A stretch of 64,000 bases of DNA from Alteromonas sp. LOR (GTDB lineage: Bacteria > Pseudomonadota > Gammaproteobacteria > Enterobacterales > Alteromonadaceae): assembly GCF_000753865.1 (NCBI RefSeq), contig NZ_JQFW01000027.1, positions 42,813-106,812 on the forward strand. The letters run 5' to 3'. Position 1 is the first letter of the stretch; each line of letters begins with the position of its first letter. Of this stretch, positions 28,811 to 38,385 are shown piece by piece. Below the pieces are notes generated by a model. It was given only the letters and a program-made list of their open reading frames with translations, did no database searches and was not told the DNA's origin. The position numbers and the translations under genes are program-made.

Positions 28811-29135
28811 TATAATGCTCAAATACCAGCCCAGAGCATATGTGTAGATGACAAGCTTAGAGCATATGTTTAAGGCAAAAATGAGAGCCTGAAACAGAGA
28901 CAGTAAATGTTAATAAGGGCCATTCCTTTACAGGTAATGGCCCTTATTGATTTTGGCGCTTTTACTCCGGCATTTACTTCCGTGCTTTAATACCAGCATT
29001 CGCAATGAACAAGGCAGCTATAGCCGACGACGGCTGGGAATTTTAAAAAAGCGAAACTGCGCTAGCTAAAGTGCATGCTTAAGATATAATGCGCTCCTTG
29101 TTGAATCCATCGATATAAAACGCGAGTTAGCCACT
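28811..29135. other. Intergenic region between pta and iadA
   Basis: An AGAGCATATGT motif occurs twice (near 28833 and 28859), then the terminator at 28912. About 180 bases follow, presumably with the iadA promoter, which I could not place. Confidence 0.5.
28912..28954 (+). terminator. Terminator of ackA-pta
   Basis: The 13-bp perfect stem AATAAGGGCCATT/AATGGCCCTTATT has an 11-base loop and is followed by GATTTT. Confidence 0.85.
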
Positions 29136-30284
29136 GTGATTACCGTTATCAAAAACGCGAACGTGTTTGCGCCACAGGCATTGGGAATAAACCATCTGGT
29201 GTGTGCGGGCAGCAAAATCATTTATATGGGTAAAACGTTACCGGCGATGGAGCTTCCTCACGAAGTCATCGACGCTGACGGCGCAATGCTAACGCCAGGG
29301 TTTATCGACGGTCACACACATTTAACAGGCGGTGGTGGAGAAGCTGGGTTTTCAACCCGTGTTCCGCCCGTACCATTGAGCAAATTTACCCGAGCAGGGG
29401 TTACCACAGCCGTAGGGTTATTGGGTACGGATGATATTACCCGCAGCACTGAATCTTTGGTGGCTCAAGTGTACGCATTGCGAGAAGAAGGCTTTTCAGC
29501 GTATTGCTATACCGGTGGATATCATTTGCCGCCTACAACGCTTACGGGCTCGGTGCAAACCGACATCGTATTTATAGAGCCTGTTGTTGGTGTTGGCGAA
29601 CTAGCGATTAGCGACCATCGCTCAAGTCAGCCCACGCTAAATGAACTACTAAAAGTTGCCTCTCAGGCCCATGTTGCGCGACTAATGACCGGTAAAGCAG
29701 GAATGCTGCATTTGCATTTAGGCGACGGCGAGCGTGGCTTAGGCTTGATTCGTGACGCCTTAGCACACGCAGAAATTCCGCCGCGCACATATAACCCGAC
29801 ACACATCAATCGCCAAAAGTTTTTGTTTGAAGAAGCATGTGACTTAGCGAAGAAAGGGTGTTGGGTAGATGTGACGGCATTTGAGTCTGGCGATGTAGGC
29901 TACGACCCTGCAGACGCATTGCTGCGCTACATGCAGCAAGACTTACCACAAGATAAATTAACTATCAGTTCAGACGGCGGTGGGTGTTTACCGGATTTTC
30001 ACGCCGATGGTAGTTTAGCGAAAATGGATTTTGCTGATTCACAATCTATGACTAATGTTTTTTACGAGCTTATTGATAATGGGGAAGAGGTGTCTCAATT
30101 TTTGCCATTTTTTACCCAAAACGTTGCTCAGCTAATGAATTTTCACAATAAGGGGCATATAGCCGTTGGTGCTGATGCCGATATCCTTATTTTTGATAAA
30201 CAAAATAGAATTGAGCATGTGATGGCCCTTGGGCAGTTACACGTTAAGCATAAACAGCAAATTAAAAAAGGCACATTTGAGTAA
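29136..30284 (+). CDS. iadA: Isoaspartyl dipeptidase
   Basis: This 382-residue amidohydrolase cleaves beta-aspartyl dipeptides. It starts at GTG. Metal-site motifs are visible: GFIDGHTHLTGGGGEAG, LAISDHRSSQP, YNPTHINRQKF and TISSDGGGCLPDF. VGLLGTDDITRSTESLVAQ matches IadA closely. Directly before cphB (5 bases), its likely substrate is beta-Asp-Arg released from cyanophycin, giving free Asp and Arg. That role is inferred from the context; the family function is known. Confidence 0.93.
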   Translation: MITVIKNANVFAPQALGINHLVCAGSKIIYMGKTLPAMELPHEVIDADGAMLTPGFIDGHTHLTGGGGEAGFSTRVPPVPLSKFTRAGVTTAVGLLGTDDITRSTESLVAQVYALREEGFSAYCYTGGYHLPPTTLTGSVQTDIVFIEPVVGVGELAISDHRSSQPTLNELLKVASQAHVARLMTGKAGMLHLHLGDGERGLGLIRDALAHAEIPPRTYNPTHINRQKFLFEEACDLAKKGCWVDVTAFESGDVGYDPADALLRYMQQDLPQDKLTISSDGGGCLPDFHADGSLAKMDFADSQSMTNVFYELIDNGEEVSQFLPFFTQNVAQLMNFHNKGHIAVGADADILIFDKQNRIEHVMALGQLHVKHKQQIKKGTFE

Positions 30285-30289
30285 ATATT

Positions 30290-31108
30290 ATGCCCTCTCC
30301 AAGTATTGATGGCACCCAACGTGGATACGTAATCCCGATTGGCGGTGCGGAAGAAAAAATTGATAACCCAGAAATCTTAGCGAAATTTGTTGAGCTTTGC
30401 GGCGGCAAAGATGCAGTGATAACGATCATACCCACAGCGTCTCAATTGGACGATACCGGTACTCGTTATCAGCAAATATTTGAAGAAATAGGCGTTAAAA
30501 AAGCCTATTCACTGCCTATTTCTGAGCGTGTTGACGCGCAAAACGAAGAATACGTGAAAACCCTAGAAAAAAGTACGGGCATTTTTGTTACCGGTGGTAA
30601 CCAACTTCGCTTATCGACTATTTTGGGTGGCACTCCTATTGCCAAAACCATTCGTCAGCTTAATGCGCAGGGCGTACATTATGCAGGTACCTCTGCAGGT
30701 GCGGCTATTGTCTCTCAGCATATGATTACTGGTGGCAACACGGGTATTGTACCGACTGAAGATGGCGTTAATCTTGCGCCTGGCATGGGGCTTATCAACA
30801 CCATCGTGTTAGATCAACACTTTAACCAGCGCAATCGTTTGTCTCGTTTATTGTCAGCGGTCTCATACAACCCCTTCCTTATTGGCGTTGGCCTTGACGA
30901 AGACACTGCTGCATTTATCAACCCAGACAATGAGTTTACGGTTGTTGGTAGTGGCGCTATCACGGTTGTCGACCCCAGCAACATAGAATATTCTTCTATG
31001 GCAGAGGCCCGCACTGGCGATGCACTGACACTGCTCAACCTCAAAGTGCATATTCTTGCCTCAGGCGCTCGCTACAACATCACCGACAGAAAAGCCTCCA
31101 CCGCATAA
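30290..31108 (+). CDS. cphB: Cyanophycinase
   Basis: This 272-residue serine peptidase (S51 type) degrades cyanophycin to beta-Asp-Arg. It shows VIPIGGAEEKIDNPEIL at the N-terminus, FVTGGNQLRLSTIL and the nucleophile elbow GTSAGAAIVSQHMI. There is no signal peptide, so it acts on intracellular granules. Its TAA stop is also the first bases of the inserted REP-transposase element (31106), so the insertion ended exactly at, or re-created, the stop codon. Confidence 0.93.
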   Translation: MPSPSIDGTQRGYVIPIGGAEEKIDNPEILAKFVELCGGKDAVITIIPTASQLDDTGTRYQQIFEEIGVKKAYSLPISERVDAQNEEYVKTLEKSTGIFVTGGNQLRLSTILGGTPIAKTIRQLNAQGVHYAGTSAGAAIVSQHMITGGNTGIVPTEDGVNLAPGMGLINTIVLDQHFNQRNRLSRLLSAVSYNPFLIGVGLDEDTAAFINPDNEFTVVGSGAITVVDPSNIEYSSMAEARTGDALTLLNLKVHILASGARYNITDRKASTA

Positions 31109-32013
31109 TTGGGGTCAGGTCCACATTAAAAATAAATGGGGTCAGAACCCTATTTATTTCGCGCTGTTACAGGGCGCAGCAAGCTCTACCTATCAAGCCT
31201 GGGGCGCCCAGGCTTGCCTTTACTTACTAGCTTTCCAGTTATTTTTTCAACATCTTTGATAAACACATCGCTACCTAGCGCTAAACCTTTATTCGCCGCA
31301 TTGCGAATATCAGTTAGCAATTTACTATCCAGCGACTCTTCAAATAACTTTCGATAGCTTTCTCTTCGCTGCACATCCGATTTACCCAATTGTAAATATA
31401 GTGGGTGAGGACTTGCGAGTGAGCTTATCTTACCTAACGCATTTATTTGATAGCTAGACCACGTATATTCTCCAGGATCTGTCACCATGCCTGCGCGCAC
31501 AGGGTTTAGCTCAATATAACGATGTAAATGCATTAGATAGCGTTCGTTATCTACTAGAGAAGAGCGAAACCGGCCTTCCCACAGCGTACCAGTTCTACTA
31601 TAGCGCCTGTTAAAATACTGCACGTACTTACGACCCAGCGCCTGCATCATAAGTGTGGTACCAAATTCGACGTTTGGTGTGCAAAGCAAATGAACGTGGT
31701 TTGTCATTAATACCCAAGAGTGAATGTTGACTTCATACTTTTCTGCATACTCTTTTAGCCAAACCACATAGGCTTTCATATCACTGCTGTGGGCAAAAAT
31801 GCTTTGCCGATTATTACCACGCTGAATAACGTGTTCAGCAACGCCTGCCACCGAGACTCTTGGTTTTCTTGCCATTTTTGTGTGCTCAATGATTAAAAAT
31901 GAAAAGTGTAATTAGATTTTTTTGAAACATAACTGAACGTGGTAACGGTTTATGTGGTTCTGACCCCCTTTATGACTGTTTTATGTCAGTTAATTTGGAT
32001 CTGACCCCAATTA
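31106..32013. mobile_element. REP-associated transposase element with nested inverted repeats
   Basis: The outer ends are TAATTGGGGTCAGGTCC (31106-31122) and GGATCTGACCCCAATTA (31997-32013), inverted with one mismatch. The inner ends are GGGGTCAGAACC (31138-31149) and GGTTCTGACCCC (31956-31967), a perfect inverted pair. They flank a single Y1 transposase gene. The element separates cphB from cphA. Confidence 0.88.
31186..31875 (-). CDS. REP-associated tyrosine transposase (RAYT, IS200-like Y1)
   Basis: This 229-residue single-strand transposase has the HUH metal motif in LMTNHVHLLCTP and a following Tyr-rich helix (GRKYVQYFNRRYSRTGTLW) that supplies the nucleophile. RSSLVDNERYLMHLHRYIELNPVRAGMV is typical of the family. 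The start MARKPRVSVAGVAEHVIQRG is the usual one. The gene is intact and oriented against its cyanophycin neighbours. Such proteins act on short GGGGTCAG-type palindromes, which flank it here. Confidence 0.93.
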   Translation of the reverse strand: MARKPRVSVAGVAEHVIQRGNNRQSIFAHSSDMKAYVVWLKEYAEKYEVNIHSWVLMTNHVHLLCTPNVEFGTTLMMQALGRKYVQYFNRRYSRTGTLWEGRFRSSLVDNERYLMHLHRYIELNPVRAGMVTDPGEYTWSSYQINALGKISSLASPHPLYLQLGKSDVQRRESYRKLFEESLDSKLLTDIRNAANKGLALGSDVFIKDVEKITGKLVSKGKPGRPRLDR

Positions 32014-32029
32014 TTCTGTAGTGTGTTTG

Positions 32030-32035
32030 TATAAT
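32030..32035 (+). promoter_or_regulatory. Possible cphA -10 element beside the transposon end
   Basis: A perfect TATAAT lies 17 bases beyond the right end of the RAYT element and 30 bases before the cphA start. A -35 would fall on the element's terminal CCCCAATTA sequence, which matches poorly. Confidence 0.4.
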
Positions 32036-32065
32036 CTGGGTATAGAAAAAGGGAAATTCGGTGTA

Positions 32066-34894
32066 ATGAAGATTTTAAGTCAGAATGTGTATGTTGGGCC
32101 TAATGTTTACGCTAATTTTCCGGTTATTTGTTATCAAATAGACATTGGTGAGTTAGAGAAGTGGCCGTCAGTTAAACTTGGTCGAGAGTTTATAGATGGA
32201 TTAGTTGCGGCCATTCCAAGCTTGCAAGAACACGGCTGTTCGTATGGTGAATCGGGTGGTTTTCTTCGTCGCTTAAATGAAGATGAAGGCACTTGGATTG
32301 GCCATATTTGGGAACATGTGGCTATAGAGCTTCAAAATTTAGCTGGGTCGGCCGTCTCTTTTGGTCGTACTCGCAGTTTAGAAAATGAAGGCTGCTATTA
32401 CGTTGTATACCAATATCATCAGCGCGATGTGGGTATAGAAGCTGGCGCGCTTGGATTAAAGCTTCTCAAGCACTTAATGCCAGGTGAAGTGCAGCAAGCG
32501 ATAGATGCTGACATAGAAGACGATTTTGACTTTAATGATGAACTCACTGCGTTTATTAAAATGGCGCAGAGAAAAGAATTTGGACCGAGTACCGCATCGC
32601 TAGTTGCTGCCGCTGAAAATCGCGATATTCCATGGCTACGCCTTAACAATTATAGCTTGGTGCAATTCGGCCACGGTAAGCATCAACAGCGTATTCAAGC
32701 CACGATAACCAGTGAAACAAAACATATTGCGGTAGAAATTTCCTGCGATAAAGAAGACACCCACAATCTTTTAAACGACCTTGGCCTACCCGTACCCCAA
32801 CAGCTTATGATTTATAGCGAGCGACAGGCGGTAAAAGCCGCTCGCCGCATTGGCTTTCCGGTAGTGTTAAAACCATTAAATGCGAATCACGGTCGTGGCG
32901 TAAGTATCAATTTAACCACCGATGAAGAAGTTCAGGTTGCGTTTAACGAAGCCCAGCAGCATGGCACAAGCAGAGCTGTATTAGTAGAAAGCTATTTAAC
33001 GGGCTACGACCACCGTATGCTGGTGGTTAACAATGAATTAGTTGCGGTAGCCAAGCGAGTTCCTGGCCACGTAGTAGGCGACGGTAAGCACACTATCTCA
33101 GAATTAATCGACATTGTGAATCTTGACCCTCGACGCGGCGTAGGACATGAGAAAGTGCTTACTCGCCTAGAGCTAGATAACCAAGCAATGCGCCTAATGG
33201 AAGAAGCTGAGTACACTGAAGAAACGGTGTTGCCAGAAGGAGAAGCTTTCTTCTTACGTTCAACGGCAAACTTATCAACCGGCGGTACCGCCATTGACGT
33301 GACTGACATTGTGCACCCTGACAATCGGGATATGGCAATTCGTGCCATTAGAGCAATTGGTCTTGATATCGGCGGAGTGGATTTCTTAACGGAAGATATT
33401 AGTCGTTCATACAAAGAAATAGGCGGCGGTATTTGTGAATGTAACGCCGCGCCTGGTTTTCGAATGCATGTGGCGCCAAGTGAAGGCCAACCAAGAGACG
33501 TGGCTGGTAAAGTGATGGACATGCTTTTCCCCACTGGTAAAAGCTCGCGTATTCCCGTGGCGGCCATCACCGGTACAAACGGTAAAACGACCACCTCTCG
33601 TATGCTGGCCAGCATCATGAAAGCCGCTGGCCATACAACGGGAATGACCTCTACAGACGGTGTGTATATTGATGGACACCTTACTGTAAAAGGCGACATG
33701 ACAGGCCCAACGTCGGCCCAAATAGTATTACGCGACCCAAGCGTCGATTTTGCGATTATGGAAACGGCTCGTGGCGGCATTGTAAAACGCGGGCTTGGTT
33801 ATCAAACTTGTGATGTTGGGGCTTGCCTGAATATTACCGCAGACCATTTAGGCCAACGAGGTGTCAACACCCTAGAGCAACTCGCGCAAATTAAGCGAGT
33901 GGTGGTTGAGGTTGCTAAAGACTGTGTTGTGCTTAACGCCGACGATATTCACTGTTTGCAAATGGCGGAGTTTTGTAGCGCCAAACAAATTTGCTACGTC
34001 ACTATGGACCCAGGACACGGCCTAGTGCGCGAACATATTCGCCGCGGCGGTATGGCTGTTGTATTAGAAAAAGGCATAAACGGTGACATGATCACCATTT
34101 ATGACAAAGGCGCTCACATTCCACTTTTATGGACGCACTTAATACCTGCCACCATAGAAGGTAAAGCGTTGCACAATGTTCAAAATGCCATGTTTGCCAC
34201 CGCAATGGCATACAGTTTTGACACCAGCTTAGAAGATATAAGGCAAGGGCTACGCATATTTAATACGTCGTTCTATCAAGCGCCTGGGCGATTAAATATA
34301 TTCGATGAGCACCCCTTCAAGGTTATTCTGGATTACGCCCATAACCCGGCTGCTATTAAGACAATTTCTGATCTTGCGTCTCGATTAGACGTGAAAGGTA
34401 AACGTCGTTTAGTTATTGCTATGCCTGGAGATCGTCGCGACGAAGATATCATCGAGTCTGCCAAATCAGTGGCATCCACGTTCGATACTTTTGTGTGTAA
34501 GGCTGATGATGATAGACGCGGGCGAGGCTTTGATGAAGTACCGCAGCTGTTGAAGAAAACGCTGATGGAACAAGGTGTGGCTGAAAAAGACATTGAAGTT
34601 ATTCCTAGCGAAGAAGAGAGCATAGACGCTGCTTTAGCTTCATGTCACGCAGGAGACTTAATTGTAATTTTGGGCGACAACATCACCCGCTGTTGGAAGC
34701 AAATAGTGCATTTTAATAACGATGGCGTAGCACAAACGGCTGAATCGCAAGCTAACTTAACGCCTTCCCAAGATTACCCTGATAAACTGTTTGAGCCTGT
34801 GGAAAACAAGTTTGAGTTGCAGGAAGGTCAGCGCATTGTGAACGATGAACGTGGTGTACATATTGTTGTCGATCGCGACGAAGAGTCAGACTAA
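32066..34894 (+). CDS. cphA: Cyanophycin synthetase
   Basis: CphA makes the multi-L-arginyl-poly-L-aspartate storage polymer. I start at ATG 32066 (MKILSQNVYVGPNVY, as in the family) rather than the open codon at 32021, giving 942 residues. The N-terminal domain (1-160) contains HIWEHVAIELQNLAG. An ATP-grasp domain (about 220-485) has FPVVLKPLNANHGRGVSI. A Mur-ligase domain with P-loop ITGTNGKTTTSRM (G503) and LDYAHNPAAIK fills the C-terminus. All three expected modules are present. It is separated from cphB by the RAYT element and abuts the next gene. Confidence 0.95.
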   Translation: MKILSQNVYVGPNVYANFPVICYQIDIGELEKWPSVKLGREFIDGLVAAIPSLQEHGCSYGESGGFLRRLNEDEGTWIGHIWEHVAIELQNLAGSAVSFGRTRSLENEGCYYVVYQYHQRDVGIEAGALGLKLLKHLMPGEVQQAIDADIEDDFDFNDELTAFIKMAQRKEFGPSTASLVAAAENRDIPWLRLNNYSLVQFGHGKHQQRIQATITSETKHIAVEISCDKEDTHNLLNDLGLPVPQQLMIYSERQAVKAARRIGFPVVLKPLNANHGRGVSINLTTDEEVQVAFNEAQQHGTSRAVLVESYLTGYDHRMLVVNNELVAVAKRVPGHVVGDGKHTISELIDIVNLDPRRGVGHEKVLTRLELDNQAMRLMEEAEYTEETVLPEGEAFFLRSTANLSTGGTAIDVTDIVHPDNRDMAIRAIRAIGLDIGGVDFLTEDISRSYKEIGGGICECNAAPGFRMHVAPSEGQPRDVAGKVMDMLFPTGKSSRIPVAAITGTNGKTTTSRMLASIMKAAGHTTGMTSTDGVYIDGHLTVKGDMTGPTSAQIVLRDPSVDFAIMETARGGIVKRGLGYQTCDVGACLNITADHLGQRGVNTLEQLAQIKRVVVEVAKDCVVLNADDIHCLQMAEFCSAKQICYVTMDPGHGLVREHIRRGGMAVVLEKGINGDMITIYDKGAHIPLLWTHLIPATIEGKALHNVQNAMFATAMAYSFDTSLEDIRQGLRIFNTSFYQAPGRLNIFDEHPFKVILDYAHNPAAIKTISDLASRLDVKGKRRLVIAMPGDRRDEDIIESAKSVASTFDTFVCKADDDRRGRGFDEVPQLLKKTLMEQGVAEKDIEVIPSEEESIDAALASCHAGDLIVILGDNITRCWKQIVHFNNDGVAQTAESQANLTPSQDYPDKLFEPVENKFELQEGQRIVNDERGVHIVVDRDEESD

Positions 34895-36706
34895 ATGGAA
34901 GAGCAGCACACAACTATAAGGCTTGAATTAGACGAAGTTCGGCGCCTCACAGGACCGAACTTACTGTCAAACGATGCTGGCGCTATTATCGATGTTTTTA
35001 TCGAAGGTATAGACCCTCAAACGGTGGTAGATTGTTGGCACAAACACCTACATACCATTGAGCAGCAGCTTAATTGGAATGAAAATACATACGTGCGCTT
35101 TTATGAGGGGGGCGCAAGTATGTCAATAAGTGCACCTATCGACCTTTTGTATAGCGCCTGTGATGTTATCGAGCTAGCGTGGGAATGCTGCGTGTTAGAC
35201 TTCAATAAGCGTTATTCGCTGCCCTCAGATACGCCGGCTCTGGCCAACTTCTCTAGTCGAGTAGATGAATTAAAAACCGCCATCATTGAAGAAAGAAACC
35301 CAGCACTCATCGCTTTTGTAAACGCCGCTACAGACAATAATGTGAGGTGTTTAGTTGACGATGATGAAGTGAGTTTGGGCACGGGTACTAGCGCGCAAAC
35401 CTGGCCTATAGATTCACTCCCAGATACAAAGGAAGTAGAGTGGCAAAGCTTCCGCGATATTCCGTTAGCGCTGATAACTGGGACTAACGGTAAATCAACC
35501 AGCGTAAGGTTGGCTGCGCAAATTGCGAAGGCAGCCAACCTAAACGCAGGGGTTACCTCTACCGATTTCATCAAGGTAGGTGAGCAGATTATTGATGAGG
35601 GCGACTACTCAGGTCCTGGTGGCGCTAGAATGTTACTGCGTGACAATCGCACTGAAATAGCGTTTTTAGAGGTTGCGCGGGGCGGTTTATTGCGTCGAGG
35701 TCTGCCGGTATACCAAGCTAATGCGGCTTTAGTGACCAACGTAGCCAGTGACCATTTAGGTCAATACGGTATCAATACGGTCGATGAAATCGCCCAAGTA
35801 AAATTGATGGTGGCCAAAGCAATACGTGATGGCGACACACTGGTATTAAACGCGGACGATGAGCGCTTAGTGAAGTTTTCAGACAGCTCTAGTACATCGA
35901 TTTGTTGGTTTAGTAAGCGCGCTGATAACCCTCAAATTGTGCAGGCAAAAGCAACGGGGCGCGCCTGCGTTTATGCAGACAATAACCAGATTATGTATTT
36001 TGACGGCGCAGCGGCAGAGTCTCTCGCTCAAATTGACCTAATACCAATGACGGTAAAGGGTACCGCTTTGCATAACCTTGAGAATGCATTAGGGGTGGTA
36101 GGCTTATGTAAGTCGATGGGAATTGAAAGCGAAGCGATCAGTCAGGGCTTGTTTGACTTTGAAAGTAACGCCTCCGACAACCCCGGCAGAACGAATATCT
36201 ACACTCGTGGCGATGCCACCATAATCGTCGATTTTGCACATAACCCGCATAGCATGCAGGCCGTAATTAATATGGCGCTAGGGTTAAAGCAAAAAAATGA
36301 TTACAGCGAAGTCACAGTGCTGTTCGGACACGCTGGGGATAGAACAAACCTTGATATAACAAACGTGGCTGATGCGGTGATAGCGTTGCAGCCAGATACC
36401 TACATATTAACCGAACTTGATAAATATTTGAGGGGCCGTCACTTCGGTGAAATATCCGATGTTGTAGAGCAACACTTATTAGCAAACGGAGTGAAGCAGG
36501 CTCAAATTAAACGCGCTGATAGCCCTTTAAAAGGCACCAAAATTGCGCTAAGTCAATCAGTTGCAAATGATGGTGTTGGCGAGGTAAAAGGCAAAGACAC
36601 CAAAGACGACACAAACGATAAAACCATCAAAGGAAAAACATCGCTTATTCTTTTGTTTGCATTGGCCGAGCGCGAAGCTATTCAAGCACTTATCGAGTCG
36701 ACGTAA
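34895..36706 (+). CDS. Mur-ligase-like cyanophycin synthetase paralogue without ATP-grasp
   Basis: This 603-residue protein begins on the base after the cphA stop, so the two are probably translationally coupled. The Mur-ligase domain has ITGTNGKSTSVRL (G196), EVARGGLLRRGLP, TNVASDHLGQYG and VDFAHNPHSMQAV. The first 190 residues resemble a cyanophycin N-domain only loosely, and I see no ATP-grasp module. A lysine/aspartate-rich repeat-coded insertion lies at about 565-581. It is a relative of CphA, probably an accessory subunit or a ligase for a related substrate. A CphA' label is possible, but the reaction is unknown. Confidence 0.75.
   Translation: MEEQHTTIRLELDEVRRLTGPNLLSNDAGAIIDVFIEGIDPQTVVDCWHKHLHTIEQQLNWNENTYVRFYEGGASMSISAPIDLLYSACDVIELAWECCVLDFNKRYSLPSDTPALANFSSRVDELKTAIIEERNPALIAFVNAATDNNVRCLVDDDEVSLGTGTSAQTWPIDSLPDTKEVEWQSFRDIPLALITGTNGKSTSVRLAAQIAKAANLNAGVTSTDFIKVGEQIIDEGDYSGPGGARMLLRDNRTEIAFLEVARGGLLRRGLPVYQANAALVTNVASDHLGQYGINTVDEIAQVKLMVAKAIRDGDTLVLNADDERLVKFSDSSSTSICWFSKRADNPQIVQAKATGRACVYADNNQIMYFDGAAAESLAQIDLIPMTVKGTALHNLENALGVVGLCKSMGIESEAISQGLFDFESNASDNPGRTNIYTRGDATIIVDFAHNPHSMQAVINMALGLKQKNDYSEVTVLFGHAGDRTNLDITNVADAVIALQPDTYILTELDKYLRGRHFGEISDVVEQHLLANGVKQAQIKRADSPLKGTKIALSQSVANDGVGEVKGKDTKDDTNDKTIKGKTSLILLFALAEREAIQALIEST
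36590..36637 (+). repeat. 12-bp degenerate in-frame repeat, about 4 copies
   Basis: The units GGCAAAGACACC, AAAGACGACACA and AACGATAAAACC encode GKDT, KDDT and NDKT in the Mur-ligase-like protein. The fourth copy is weak. Confidence 0.45.
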
Positions 36707-36790
36707 AGCATTAAACTTCGTATGTCTAAAACTTACGGAGCAAGTGACGTGATATAGCTTTAGAAAAACGCTTAAACAGCTTTATACATT

Positions 36791-36833
36791 CGCTTAACTG
36801 AAGGGGGAATAACCGATTCTCTGCCAGTTAAGC
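36791..36833. terminator. Hairpin between convergent operons
   Basis: The inverted repeat CGCTTAACTG/CAGTTAAGCG has a 23-base loop between the convergent Mur-ligase-like gene and lnt. It could serve both directions, though the T runs are short. Confidence 0.45.
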
Positions 36834-36842
36834 GTTTGCCAA

Positions 36843-38369
36843 CTAGCCTTGTCGCAAACGCCACGCACAAATAAACATCACCAATACTAACAACCAAACG
36901 CCAAAGTCTTGCAAGTGGTAGTAGGGGGTAAACCCTGTGGTGGCAATAACGGGTGCACTAATATTGGCAGACTCAAATTGCGGCAGCCTTCCATCAACCC
37001 TACCTTTGTGATCAATAAACGCAGTAATACCATTATTGGTGGCTCGTAGCACCGGCCTGCCTAACTCCAATGCTCGCATTTGGGCTATTTGAAGATGTTG
37101 AGCTGGGCCGTGAGAATTACCAAACCAAGCATCGTTACTTACGGTAATGATCATATCGGTATCGCTGTTTATGTTCGCAGTCACTTGGCGTGGAAAAGCA
37201 ATTTCAAAGCAAATAGCGGGCGCAAGGTGAATGCCGTTGGCTACCAAGTTTTGCTGCTGAAAGTCTCCTTTCGAAAATGACGACATGGGTAAATCAAAAA
37301 TAGGGGCTAAAGGGCGAAGCAGCGATTCAAAAGGCACAACCTCTCCGATAGGCAATAGGTGATGTTTTGAAAAGCGATTGTTATGAAAATACTGATAGTC
37401 TGGATAAGCCGCGTTTGGCGTTTTTTTACCCAATACAATCAGATTGTTCCAAGCCTCATCGGTTTCCCAGTTAAAGTTTACGATACCCGTGATGAGGGCC
37501 GTGTTCTCAACAAAGGCTCTTTCGTTTAACTGAGTTAAATAAGGCTGCGCTAGTGGCTCAAGCTTGGGCACTGCGGCTTCAGGCCAAATGATCAGGTCGC
37601 TATCCCACACCGTTTCCGTTAACGATAAATACTTTTCCATAGTAGATGCGTCTTGCTCTGGCACCCAGCGAAGGCTTTGAGGTATGTTTCCTTGCACCAT
37701 CGCAACAGAATAACTTTTCGTTGGGCTTACCCAGGTGTGCTGGTGCAATAAAATACCGCTAATCAGCAAGCTTGCGGTTATTGCACTAGCCGATAGTAAG
37801 GTACGTTTGCTGTTAATGATGGCAAGCGATGCTGCAATCACAACAAGTAGAGCAGTGATACCCGTCTCACCAATAATGGGCGCGAACCCTGCTAGTGGAC
37901 TATTAATTTGGCTGTAACCTAAAGATAGCCAAGGAAAGCCCGATAACATCCAGCTTCGCAGCCACTCTGCAAGCACCCAAAATAGAGGTAGTGCTAAGGG
38001 CCATAATTGCGGTCTAAAAAATTTGGCCGTCAGCTTAAAAGCAAGTGCTGGATATAGTGCCAAATAGCCGCAGAGCAGCGCCATCAAGCCCACAGAGGCT
38101 ATCAGCGGAAGGCCACCGAAGTCGGCAATACTCACGTGCACCCAGCTTACACCCGCGCCAAACCACGCCATGCCGAACAGCCACCCTGCAAAAAAGGGCC
38201 TGTGTTGTAATTTAATGACTTGTCGTATCGCAATAGCGAGAGCTGGAATAGTGAGCGCCCACATAGAGAAGGGCGCAAAAGCTAGCGTAAGACTCAGACC
38301 GCTTACAATAAGCAGCAAATAAGGAATAGCGCGTTTTAGCATGGGTAGTTTTAGCATAGACGTAGACAA
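36843..38369 (-). CDS. lnt: Apolipoprotein N-acyltransferase
   Basis: Lnt adds the third acyl chain to lipoproteins at the periplasmic face of the inner membrane. The 508 residues have about six N-terminal membrane helices and a nitrilase-like periplasmic domain holding the Glu-Lys-Cys triad: Glu in LIIWPEAAVPK, Lys in SKHHLLPIGEVVPF and Cys in LAPAICFEIAFP. It is the last gene of the miaB-lnt run, 16 bases after corC. Confidence 0.95.
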   Translation of the reverse strand: MSTSMLKLPMLKRAIPYLLLIVSGLSLTLAFAPFSMWALTIPALAIAIRQVIKLQHRPFFAGWLFGMAWFGAGVSWVHVSIADFGGLPLIASVGLMALLCGYLALYPALAFKLTAKFFRPQLWPLALPLFWVLAEWLRSWMLSGFPWLSLGYSQINSPLAGFAPIIGETGITALLVVIAASLAIINSKRTLLSASAITASLLISGILLHQHTWVSPTKSYSVAMVQGNIPQSLRWVPEQDASTMEKYLSLTETVWDSDLIIWPEAAVPKLEPLAQPYLTQLNERAFVENTALITGIVNFNWETDEAWNNLIVLGKKTPNAAYPDYQYFHNNRFSKHHLLPIGEVVPFESLLRPLAPIFDLPMSSFSKGDFQQQNLVANGIHLAPAICFEIAFPRQVTANINSDTDMIITVSNDAWFGNSHGPAQHLQIAQMRALELGRPVLRATNNGITAFIDHKGRVDGRLPQFESANISAPVIATTGFTPYYHLQDFGVWLLVLVMFICAWRLRQG

Positions 38370-38385
38370 CGCCTATGCTCCCTAT

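Noticed and set aside
33004..33780. A 258-codon frame on the minus strand within cphA.
   Set aside because: It lies wholly opposite a well-supported cphA reading frame; composition is that of a shadow frame.
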